Positions 7,229 through 13,730 of a DNA stretch of 17,334 nt are shown one piece after another. Origin of the DNA: JAVBQJ01 sp031549115 (GTDB lineage: Bacteria > Verrucomicrobiota > Lentisphaeria > Victivallales > Victivallaceae); contig JAVBQJ010000157.1 of the NCBI GenBank assembly GCA_031549115.1, forward strand, positions 1-17,334, read 5' to 3'. The translations under genes were made by a program, and so were the position numbers. The notes under the pieces were generated by a model, which saw only the letters and a list, made by a program, of their open reading frames with translations, was not told the DNA's origin and searched no databases. Each line of letters begins with the position of its first letter. The stretch's first letter is position 1.

Positions 7229-7259
7229 TTTATCCATGCATCCGAGGATGTTTATCCAT
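7229..7259 (+). promoter_or_regulatory. Paired direct repeats next to the -35, probable AraC-family activator sites
   Basis: TTTATCCAT occurs at 7229-7237 and 7251-7259, again with a 22-bp period. The second copy touches the -35 hexamer (7259-7264), the class II activator position typical of AraC proteins. The core TATCCAT is shared with the repeats upstream of araC. Confidence 0.65.
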
Positions 7260-7287
7260 TTACTTTTTCCGCATTCTGCAATATAAT
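7259..7287 (+). promoter_or_regulatory. Promoter of the second pilin-DUF6259 operon
   Basis: A perfect -10 TATAAT (7282-7287) lies 17 bp after TTTACT (7259-7264), a poor -35 that suits an activator-dependent promoter. The leader to ATG 7352 is about 58 bases. Confidence 0.6.
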
Positions 7288-7351
7288 AATACTGTAAAAT
7301 CCATAATGGAACAGCAGATGCCCAACCAATACAGTACGAAAGGAAGCCGAG

Positions 7352-8008
7352 ATGACACGAAAGAAATTCACATTGATAGAATTGCTGGTCGTGATAGCAA
7401 TCATAGCGATTCTGGCCAGTATGCTGCTGCCGGCGCTCTCCAAAGCGCGCGCCGCCGCGCAGAGGAGCGGCTGCGTCAACAACCTCAAACAGCTCGGTCT
7501 CGGTTTGACCATGTACTCCAACGACTGGAGCGACTGGCTGCCGTATTCGTATTCCTACGGCAACATCCAGTACCAGTTCCGCACGCAACTGTATGAATAT
7601 CTGCATGCCTACGACGTTTTCTACTGTCCGATGGTCTGGAACAAGGAAGCCAATCTGAAAGCCATCGGCAAAAACTGGACCCGGTTGTGGAACGAAACCG
7701 CGCTGGTCGGGTACTTTTATTTCGGTTTCCACTCCACCAGCGCCACCTTCGCCAATCAAGAGACGGAGCAAACCCAGATCCGGATCAACGAACCCGGCTT
7801 CTGGGAGCAGAGCAACTGGTTCGGACAGAAGGTGAAAAACGTCATCGTCACCGATTACTTCTCCAGCTATCCGGTCGGCTCCTATACGCAGATGCACGAT
7901 TCCAGCGTCCCGAGCCGGCTGGGCAGCACCAACGGCAGCAATCTGCTGCTGCAGGACGGTTCCGTGACGCAACTGCCGATCTACGCCGGCAATCCGAGCT
8001 TCGAGTGA
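7352..8008 (+). CDS. Type II secretion/pilin-like protein (prepilin N-terminus)
   Basis: 218 residues; AGGAAG (7341-7346) precedes ATG 7352. The leader is MTRKK, then FTLIELLVV and a hydrophobic helix identical in protein sequence, from that Phe through ARAAAQ, to the pilin at 2868, although the DNA differs at many synonymous sites. After about residue 60 the two proteins diverge, and this one is rich in aromatic residues (YSYSYGNIQYQF, YFYFGF). The H-X9-DG signature is degenerate: Asp202-Gly203 is present but position 192 is Ser instead of His. The next gene starts within a few bases of the stop, so the two are surely co-transcribed. The function is presumed to be in the cell envelope or in secretion; a partner role for the following enzyme is an inference. 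Confidence 0.88.
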   Translation: MTRKKFTLIELLVVIAIIAILASMLLPALSKARAAAQRSGCVNNLKQLGLGLTMYSNDWSDWLPYSYSYGNIQYQFRTQLYEYLHAYDVFYCPMVWNKEANLKAIGKNWTRLWNETALVGYFYFGFHSTSATFANQETEQTQIRINEPGFWEQSNWFGQKVKNVIVTDYFSSYPVGSYTQMHDSSVPSRLGSTNGSNLLLQDGSVTQLPIYAGNPSFE

Positions 8009-8013
8009 ACGTC

Positions 8014-10110
8014 ATGAAATCATTCTTCACCTTCTTTTTCGCGCTGGGAAGCCTGTTTCTCGCGGCCGCGGCTCCGGAATTCGCCACCGGAACCGTAAAA
8101 ATCGACTTCGCCGAACCGGCGCGGGGCATGGGCGTGACCGGAATCCGGACCGTACCCGGCAACCAGCTCTTCTTCGCCGGCCCGGACGACCCTTTGCTGT
8201 GGCAGTTGGACCTGGTGGAGCCGGGGCACACCGAAGAGGAACCGCTGCGCATCAGCAACACCACCCCGGCGCGGAGCTCGTTCCGTCCGGCGGAGGGCGG
8301 AATCGATCTGGTATGGGAGCAACTGGCATTGCCGGAAAACGCCGGAACGTTGAACGTCCGCGTCGAGCTCCGGCGCAATGACCGGGACGAGATCACCATG
8401 CGCCTGGTTCCGCAGCTGGCGAGCCCGCGCTACACGCTGCGGCGTCAATGGTTTCCCTTTCTCACCAACACCCTGCGCCATGACGGCGACCGGATGCTCT
8501 TCCCGCGCGGCAATATCGGCAGCATCTACGCCGACCGGCCGATCTCCGGGATCTATCCGGGGTGCGAATCGCAACTGCAATTTTTCGGTTTTTTCCGTAA
8601 CGGCGACGGCGTCTACCTGGGAATTCACGACTCCGGCGCCTGCCGCAAGGTATTCGAGTACAACGCCTCCAATCAATTGCTGATCTGTACCGACGCGCAG
8701 AATTTTCCGCTGCCGAATCAGTCGTCCATCCCGGAATTCGAAGTCGTCGTGGCTCCGGCGGCCACGCCGTGGCAGGCCAGCCGCCGCTACCGTCAGTGGG
8801 CCGTCGATCAGGAATGGTGCGCCAAAGGCAAACTGATGGAACGCAGCGACATTCCGCCCTGGAGCCGCGAACTGTCGCTGTGGCTGAATATGGGCGGCGA
8901 CCCGGAACCGGTCAGCCGGGGTTTCCTGGCCGAAGCGGAACGGCAGCCCGAGCCCGTCGCGGTCCACTGGTACGTGTGGAGCGTCCATGCTTTCGATACC
9001 CATTACCCGGATTTCTTCCCGGGCAAACCCGGTTTCGCCGAGGCCGTCGCCCGAATGCAGGCCAACGGCGATATCGTCGTGCCATACATCAATGCCCGGC
9101 TGTGGGATACCGCGCTGCCGGACTTCGCCACCGCCGCCCGTCCCGGAGTGGTCATCCGGCCGGACGGTTCGCCGTTGATCGAAGACTACGGTTCCGGCAC
9201 CACCTTGGGAACGATGTGCCCGACCGCCCCGGTCTACCGCGCCAAAATCGCCGCCGCCTTTGACCGGCTGGCCGACCATTACGGCGTCAAGGGCGTCTAC
9301 CTGGACCAGATCGGCGCCGCCCAGCCGGCGATGTGCTGCAATCCGGAGCATGGCCACCCGCTCGGCGGCGGCAGCTGGTGGCAGCAGGGGTACCGCGGCA
9401 TGCTGGCGCCGCTGACCGCCCGCTACGGCGACCGTCTGCTGATCGCGACGGAAAACGGCGCGGAACCGTACATCGACACCATTTCGCATTATCTGTTGTG
9501 GATGGCGGTGGAGCCGGAGGATTTCCCGTCGCTTCCGGCGGTCTACAATCAATACGCCTGGTACTTCTGCTCTCCGGCGGTGGCCGAAGACTCGGACGAA
9601 TCGTTCGCCGCATTGATGAGCCGGTCGCTCTTGTGGGGTATTCAGCCGGGATGGCTGCCGTGGCTGCACGGCACCGGCAACGATTCGGCGATGCACCGGC
9701 AGCGGCGGGCCTACATCGACCGCATTCTCGCGTTGCGCCGCGTTGCCCGCACCTATCTCGCGGAAGGCGAACTGATCGCGGAAACCGCATTCACCCGTCC
9801 GGTCGGCACCGTGCCGGTGGAATTCAAACGCAACGCCCAATACGGCGGCGTCAGCAGGGCGTCGACGCACCCGGCACTTCACGGCGCCTGGTGGCGGAGT
9901 GAAGACGGCAGCGGCTGGTGCGCCGCCATCGCCAATGTGTCTGACACCGAAACCGCCAATGCCTTCCGGGTCCCGGAGGACGTGGCGAACAGCGCAGGCA
10001 GCTGGTTCCGGCTCGACGAAAACGGCGTCAAAACGCCGGTGACGCCGCAGGATGGAAGCATCGAATTCCAACTGGAACCGTTCGGCATGGCGCTGTTCGT
10101 CCGGGAGTGA
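8014..10110 (+). CDS. Secreted DUF6259-type putative glycoside hydrolase
   Basis: 698 residues from ATG 8014; an in-frame GTG at 8005 overlapping the pilin stop (GTGA) would add three residues. Residues 1 to about 20 are a signal peptide (FFTFFFALGSLFLAAAA). An N-terminal beta-sandwich region (to about residue 250) precedes a TIM-barrel-like region: VHWYVWSVHAFDTHYPDFFPG, IVVPYINARLWD, GVKGVYLDQIG (Asp431), LIATENGAE (Glu480). Strand-end Asp and Glu residues of this kind are catalytic in GH27/31/36/101 clans; the assignment here is an inference. The C-terminal 100 residues form another beta domain ending FQLEPFGMALFVRE. The overall pattern recalls proteins annotated DUF6259 in Lentisphaerae, from memory and untested. 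The substrate is unknown. It is the last gene before a strong terminator. Confidence 0.7.
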   Translation: MKSFFTFFFALGSLFLAAAAPEFATGTVKIDFAEPARGMGVTGIRTVPGNQLFFAGPDDPLLWQLDLVEPGHTEEEPLRISNTTPARSSFRPAEGGIDLVWEQLALPENAGTLNVRVELRRNDRDEITMRLVPQLASPRYTLRRQWFPFLTNTLRHDGDRMLFPRGNIGSIYADRPISGIYPGCESQLQFFGFFRNGDGVYLGIHDSGACRKVFEYNASNQLLICTDAQNFPLPNQSSIPEFEVVVAPAATPWQASRRYRQWAVDQEWCAKGKLMERSDIPPWSRELSLWLNMGGDPEPVSRGFLAEAERQPEPVAVHWYVWSVHAFDTHYPDFFPGKPGFAEAVARMQANGDIVVPYINARLWDTALPDFATAARPGVVIRPDGSPLIEDYGSGTTLGTMCPTAPVYRAKIAAAFDRLADHYGVKGVYLDQIGAAQPAMCCNPEHGHPLGGGSWWQQGYRGMLAPLTARYGDRLLIATENGAEPYIDTISHYLLWMAVEPEDFPSLPAVYNQYAWYFCSPAVAEDSDESFAALMSRSLLWGIQPGWLPWLHGTGNDSAMHRQRRAYIDRILALRRVARTYLAEGELIAETAFTRPVGTVPVEFKRNAQYGGVSRASTHPALHGAWWRSEDGSGWCAAIANVSDTETANAFRVPEDVANSAGSWFRLDENGVKTPVTPQDGSIEFQLEPFGMALFVRE

Positions 10111-10112
10111 CA

Positions 10113-10153
10113 AAAACGCCGGGAGTGACCGCATCGGTCATTCCCGGCGTTTT
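10113..10153. terminator. Bidirectional intrinsic terminator
   Basis: An 18-bp stem (10113-10130 with 10136-10153, one G-U type pair at 10125/10141) has a 5-base loop GCATC. It starts AAAACGCCGGG and ends CCCGGCGTTTT, giving U-tracts in both directions. It begins three bases after the DUF6259 stop and ends seven bases before the stop of the converging minus-strand lipoprotein gene, so it serves both operons. Confidence 0.92.
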
Positions 10154-10160
10154 GAATCAC

Positions 10161-10505
10161 TTATTCGTGACGGCTCCATATAATCCGATTATAAAATCGT
10201 ACTGTATTGATGTTCTCCGGCACGTCAAGCGCATAACAGAAAGCTCCCTCGCCTTCGAAATTCACTTTCCCGGAGAGAACAATGACGTCTCCGACGACTT
10301 CCGCTTCGATGTCTTTCATTCCCCAGGCGCTTTCCGCATAGTCCCCGCGGATCCGCAAGGTTACAACTTCCGGCCTGTCATCGCTTATTCCTTCCTCGAC
10401 ACGGGCAATGACCAGATAGTTCTCATCGATGCTTCGTGTCATTTGGCACCCCGCCAGAAGCAGCGACGCCAACCCGATGCCGCGAAGCAAAAAATTTTTA
10501 CTCAT
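10161..10505 (-). CDS. Small lipoprotein of unknown function
   Basis: 114 residues. A lipoprotein signal peptide ends in the lipobox LLLAGC with Cys20 as the acylated residue, so the mature protein is about 95 residues and membrane-anchored outside the cytoplasm. The mature part is mostly predicted beta: YLVIARVEEGISD, EVVTLRIRGDYAES, DIEAEVVGDVIVLSGKVNFEGEG, CYALDVPENINTVRFYN. No family is recognised. It starts four bases after the stop of the small membrane protein gene, so the two are one transcription unit, and it ends at the bidirectional terminator. Codon use is less GC-biased than in the enzyme genes (AAT, ATA, GTA, TTT), which hints at a different history. Confidence 0.75.
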   Translation of the reverse strand: MSKNFLLRGIGLASLLLAGCQMTRSIDENYLVIARVEEGISDDRPEVVTLRIRGDYAESAWGMKDIEAEVVGDVIVLSGKVNFEGEGAFCYALDVPENINTVRFYNRIIWSRHE

Positions 10506-10509
10506 CGGC

Positions 10510-10761
10510 TCAAGACAACGTTTGCGTTGAAGTGTCCATTTCCGCCTGTTTCTTCCGTCGCAGCTCGGATACCTTTCTTACAATCAAAATAAGTGCGAAA
10601 GGACACGACAGCAAAAGGTCGACATTGGCCGGAATCCTATACTGCGTGACCCCGACAATGAAGACGGAAAGCAGCACCAGTCCATATATGGCCTTGGCCA
10701 CGGGGCGCCGGTAATACTCCAAATAGAACAGACTTCCCCACATCAACACCGATGCCAACAT
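10510..10761 (-). CDS. Small two-helix inner-membrane protein
   Basis: 83 residues. Two hydrophobic stretches are visible: about residues 22-38 (AKAIYGLVLLSVFIVGV) and about 46-60 (NVDLLLSCPFALILIV), with a further hydrophobic N-terminus (MLASVLMWGSLFYLEYY). The tail is charged (RKVSELRRKKQAEMD). A very strong ribosome site (GGAGGGGAG, 10768-10776 on the minus strand) lies six bases upstream of the ATG, supporting a real gene. It follows the ADP-ribosylglycohydrolase gene by 34 bp and precedes the lipoprotein by four bases. No family is recognised. Rarer codons (AGA, AGG, ATA, GTA) occur as in the lipoprotein gene. Confidence 0.7.
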   Translation of the reverse strand: MLASVLMWGSLFYLEYYRRPVAKAIYGLVLLSVFIVGVTQYRIPANVDLLLSCPFALILIVRKVSELRRKKQAEMDTSTQTLS

Positions 10762-10795
10762 AAAAAACTCCCCTCCCGAACGGCAAATGCCGCAA

Positions 10796-12202
10796 TTATG
10801 CTTCGAATTTCGCCTTGACCTGCGCGTTGTTCCAGTCGTAGAGGCCGACGAAAACGTCGGGCAACGGCGAAGCCGGATAGAGCGTGATCTTCACGTCAAA
10901 GCTCTTTTTCGCCTTGACGTTCAGCGGAATGATCCGGCCGCCGCGGACACGGTGATGCGCCGGTACCGGGCAGGCCTGGTCGCCCTTCAACGCCGCCATT
11001 TCACCGTCGATGTGAACGATGAACAGCCCCCGGCTCGCGACCATCAGATTGACCGCGTCTTTCTCCTCCTCGACCGTGATCACGGTATGGAATTCGGCCA
11101 TTTCGCCCCAGATGTGCGGATAACGCGCCGCGTCGAGGCGGATGCCGTCAAAGAGAATCTTCTTCCCGGAAACCGTATACGCCCGGTTTTCGGAGAAATC
11201 GCGGCATTCCGGAATATCCCACCCCGGCTGCAATTCCGGCAGGCCGGGAGCGTCGGCGAATTCCCGCTGCAGCTTCACCAGCCGCTCGCTCAACTCCTTC
11301 AACGTCTTCGGCACTCCGGCGAGTTTGATGTAGGCGCCCACCGAAATCGTGTCGCCGACGACTTTGTGCCAGCGCTCGGGAATCCCGGCGAAGCCCTTCG
11401 ACGCCGCCACCAGCGTTCCGGCGGTCGCCGCGGTACAATCGCAATCGTTGGCGCAGCTGTTGGCCAATAGAATCGTCCGCTCGAAGTCGTGGCCGCCCCA
11501 CAGCAGCGCCGCATAGGTATAACCGCCGTTCATCACCACGTCGGTGAAGTTGTACGACGCGAAGTGCTTCATGGTATAGCTGTAGGCGTCTTCGAAGCTC
11601 TTGCCGGCGGCCTTCAGTTCATCCAGCCCGGCAAAGAGCTTTTTCAACCGGGACTTCTCCGGCAGCAGCGCCTTGCCTTCGGCGAGACCGGCTTCGATGG
11701 TGCCGCCGCCGAAGACCACCGCCTCGGCCGCCGCCCAGAAGACTTCGCCGTAAACACCGTCGCCGTGGTGATCGACCATCGCATCCTGCAGCGCGAACCA
11801 CGCCGCGGTCCGCGGTTTGCCCGCGAACGCCGCCGCCCAGACTTCGGAACGGATCGCCGCGCCGAGACCGTCGGTGAAGTTGTTGTTGTGCAATCCGGTC
11901 AACGGCGGCTGCAAGCCGTCTTTCAGGTTGCGCAGCGCGGTACCGTACTCATCCCAATGCACGTCGATGTACTTCGACCAGTAGGTGCCGAGGATTCCGG
12001 CATTCAGTTTGAGCTTGTGCTCCTCCAGCGCCGCGAGCCAGACCAGCTGCAGATCCAGGTCGTCGTTGGCCACCGCCGTCTTCGGCACCGGCGAATAGAA
12101 ATCCACCTCCGGGCGGATTTCACTGCCTTCGAAGGCCATCCCCAGAGTTCCGCCGATGTTCTTCCCGGTCAAGCCGCTGTGAATGCGTTCCATCAAGTCC
12201 AT
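10796..12202 (-). CDS. ADP-ribosylglycohydrolase family protein
   Basis: 468 residues. The family's metal-binding motifs are present: an N-terminal helix with SGLTGKNIGGTLGMAFEG, then NDDLDLQLVWL (Asp47, Asp48, Asp50), a central GDGVYGEVFWAAAEA, and NDCDCTAATAGTLVAA (Asp253, Asp255, Thr257), the DxDx[TN] site for the two Mg ions. DraG/ARH enzymes remove ADP-ribose from proteins or small molecules; many bacterial members of this branch have no known substrate. The family core is about 300 residues, so the C-terminal 140 residues, mostly beta, are an added domain. ATG 12202 has GGGAG eight bases upstream. It lies downstream of the polyol dehydrogenase gene with a 126-bp gap, so co-transcription is possible but not certain. 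No signal peptide; cytoplasmic. Confidence 0.85.
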   Translation of the reverse strand: MDLMERIHSGLTGKNIGGTLGMAFEGSEIRPEVDFYSPVPKTAVANDDLDLQLVWLAALEEHKLKLNAGILGTYWSKYIDVHWDEYGTALRNLKDGLQPPLTGLHNNNFTDGLGAAIRSEVWAAAFAGKPRTAAWFALQDAMVDHHGDGVYGEVFWAAAEAVVFGGGTIEAGLAEGKALLPEKSRLKKLFAGLDELKAAGKSFEDAYSYTMKHFASYNFTDVVMNGGYTYAALLWGGHDFERTILLANSCANDCDCTAATAGTLVAASKGFAGIPERWHKVVGDTISVGAYIKLAGVPKTLKELSERLVKLQREFADAPGLPELQPGWDIPECRDFSENRAYTVSGKKILFDGIRLDAARYPHIWGEMAEFHTVITVEEEKDAVNLMVASRGLFIVHIDGEMAALKGDQACPVPAHHRVRGGRIIPLNVKAKKSFDVKITLYPASPLPDVFVGLYDWNNAQVKAKFEA

Positions 12203-12328
12203 TGTCCATCTCCCGTGTTATATGTTTGAAAAAAAGTATTCTCTGTACTTTAGCTCCAATTTACGATTTTGCCAGAGAAAACCACTGTTTGCAGCGACAA
12301 AAGGTTTTCCGGTGGTAGGATGGTCGGT

Positions 12329-13369
12329 TCATTCAAAATCGATCATCGCTTTGACCACGCCGTCCTTGTAACCGGCGACCAGGTCGAAGCCGGCCCGGGC
12401 GTCGGCAAACCGGAAGCGGTGGGTGACCATCCGGTTCACGTCGAACACCTTGGCCGCAATCAGATCCAGCGCGGTCTGGACACAGTGATTCTGGCGCCGG
12501 ACATTCTGAATGCACAACTCCTTGCGCCGGCACTGGTCGGGGCTGAAGTGCACCGTGGCGGCCGTCGGCGGAATCCCGATCAGCATCAGTTTGCCGCCCG
12601 GTTTCAGCATCGCCACCCCCTGATCCATCGCCTCCTGTTCGCCGCAGCATTCGAACACCGCGTCCAGCAGCAGCGGTTCGGCGGCGGCAACCGCCCCGGC
12701 CACGTCCATTTCGTCCGGGTTTCCGGTCCAGTGCGCGCCGCACTCCGCCGCCACTTGCAACCGTCCGTCGATCTTGTCGGTCACGTAAACGCTTTCCGCC
12801 CCCTGCGCCAGCGCGACCAGCAACACCGACAGCCCGATCGGCCCGGCGCCGAGAATCCCGATTTTCGCGCCTTTCAGCGGAATCGACTGCTTGACCGCGT
12901 ATACCCCGATCGCCAGCGGCTCCGAAATCGCCGCCTCGTCGAAGCTCATCGTATCCGGAATCGGGAAACAGCTCGCCTCCGGCATCACCAGGTAATCCGA
13001 CAAACACCCCTCCAACTGCCCCGGACAGCCGAGAAATTTCAACTTCCGGCAGGTGTGGGGGCGCCCGGCGAGGCATTGGTCGCACGCACCGCACGACACC
13101 GCCGGTTCGATCGCGATCCGGTCGCCCGGCCTGACCCGCGTCACCGCCGCGCCGACCGCAACCACCTCCCCCGCGCCTTCGTGTCCGACCGCAAACGGGA
13201 ATTGCACCACCTGGCTGCCGATCCGGCCGGTCAGGTAATAGTGCACATCGCTGCCGCAGATGCCCAGCGTTTTCATTTTGATCAACACATCTTTCGGGTC
13301 CCGGATCCGCGGCGTCGGCACCTCACGCATCTCCATCTGCCGCAGTCCGGTCAATTGCATCGCTTTCAT
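12329..13369 (-). CDS. Zinc-dependent sorbitol/polyol dehydrogenase-like MDR enzyme
   Basis: 346 residues, the usual length of the medium-chain dehydrogenase/reductase family. Catalytic zinc ligands are visible: Cys38 (GICGSDVHYY), His63-Glu64 (VGHEGAGEV) and Glu150 (SEPLAIGV). Structural zinc: Cys93, 96, 99, 107 (C-x2-C-x2-C-x7-C). The Rossmann motif GAGPIG is at 174-179, and Asp198 at the end of the second strand favours NAD over NADP. The SDVHYY and GRIG sequence is closest to sorbitol/xylitol dehydrogenases, which oxidise a polyol to a ketose; the exact substrate is open. AGGAG lies about 11 bases upstream of ATG 13369, slightly long. The enzyme would supply catabolism with sugars, fitting the glycosidase neighbours. 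Cytoplasmic. Confidence 0.88.
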   Translation of the reverse strand: MKAMQLTGLRQMEMREVPTPRIRDPKDVLIKMKTLGICGSDVHYYLTGRIGSQVVQFPFAVGHEGAGEVVAVGAAVTRVRPGDRIAIEPAVSCGACDQCLAGRPHTCRKLKFLGCPGQLEGCLSDYLVMPEASCFPIPDTMSFDEAAISEPLAIGVYAVKQSIPLKGAKIGILGAGPIGLSVLLVALAQGAESVYVTDKIDGRLQVAAECGAHWTGNPDEMDVAGAVAAAEPLLLDAVFECCGEQEAMDQGVAMLKPGGKLMLIGIPPTAATVHFSPDQCRRKELCIQNVRRQNHCVQTALDLIAAKVFDVNRMVTHRFRFADARAGFDLVAGYKDGVVKAMIDFE

Positions 13370-13426
13370 ATCGGTTGAAACTCCTGTTTGGGTTATTTGC
13401 TGTTTTCACCGGCCAATGCCGAAGAT

Positions 13427-13438
13427 ATTATAATACCA
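13427..13438 (-). promoter_or_regulatory. Possible promoter of the polyol dehydrogenase gene
   Basis: On the minus strand TGGTATTATAAT is read. It offers either TATAAT (13432-13427) without a good -35, or an extended -10 TGGTATTAT. It lies about 60 bases upstream of the ATG, in the only AT-rich patch before the hairpin block. Confidence 0.4.
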
Positions 13439-13730
13439 CGGGTAATTCGGGGCCGCGCTCTTCAAGAGTCGCGCCCCGGCAACCGCGGGGGCCCTGCCCC
13501 TCCCCACCCCGATCACTCAAGCGCCGTTCGGCTTAGCGCGGACTTGCCGCCGTCAGGGCGGCAAATCCTTAGACCGGTTCGCTCCAGCACGGCCGTGCTT
13601 CCGCTCGCGTCTGCTCCATGGCCGCAGAGGCCACGGCGCTAAGGCGCCGGCGCCGCTTCGCGGCGTTCCCGTGCGCGCTCTCAACCTTGCGGGTGTTAGA
13701 GTAGACAGTGTTATCCTACGTGCCGCGCCC
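13439..13730. repeat. Non-coding, hairpin-dense block A downstream of glcD
   Basis: About 290 bp with no believable gene but many inverted repeats: 13449-13477 (GGGGC...GCCCC with inner pairs), 13488-13500, 13544-13564 (TTGCCGCC / GGCGGCAA, 5-base loop), the perfect 14-bp palindrome AGCACGGCCGTGCT (13586-13599), 13619-13633, and CGCCGC-TTC-GCGGCG (13651-13665). On the minus strand it contains TCTAAC...GAGCGCGCACG (13700 to 13670), which recurs on the plus strand at the right end of the window. No hairpin is followed by a T-run. It looks like a dispersed non-coding repeat, or several, rather than a simple terminator. Confidence 0.55.

Noticed and set aside
8020..10134. 704-codon minus-strand frame opposite the DUF6259-type gene
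   Set aside because: It is the antisense mirror of a coherent secreted enzyme; its N-terminus falls in the terminator and it shows no motifs.
12277..12309. Possible 7-bp inverted repeat (GAAAACC / GGTTTTC) between the dehydrogenase and ADP-ribosylglycohydrolase genes
   Set aside because: The stem is short with a 19-base loop, so it is too weak to call a terminator or operator.
12269..13378. 369-codon plus-strand frame opposite the polyol dehydrogenase
   Set aside because: The minus-strand protein has complete zinc and Rossmann motifs; the opposite frame is compositionally biased with none.
13565..13600. tRNA-like TpsiC arm (GGTTCGCTCC) in block A
   Set aside because: No acceptor stem, D-arm or anticodon arm can be drawn around it.
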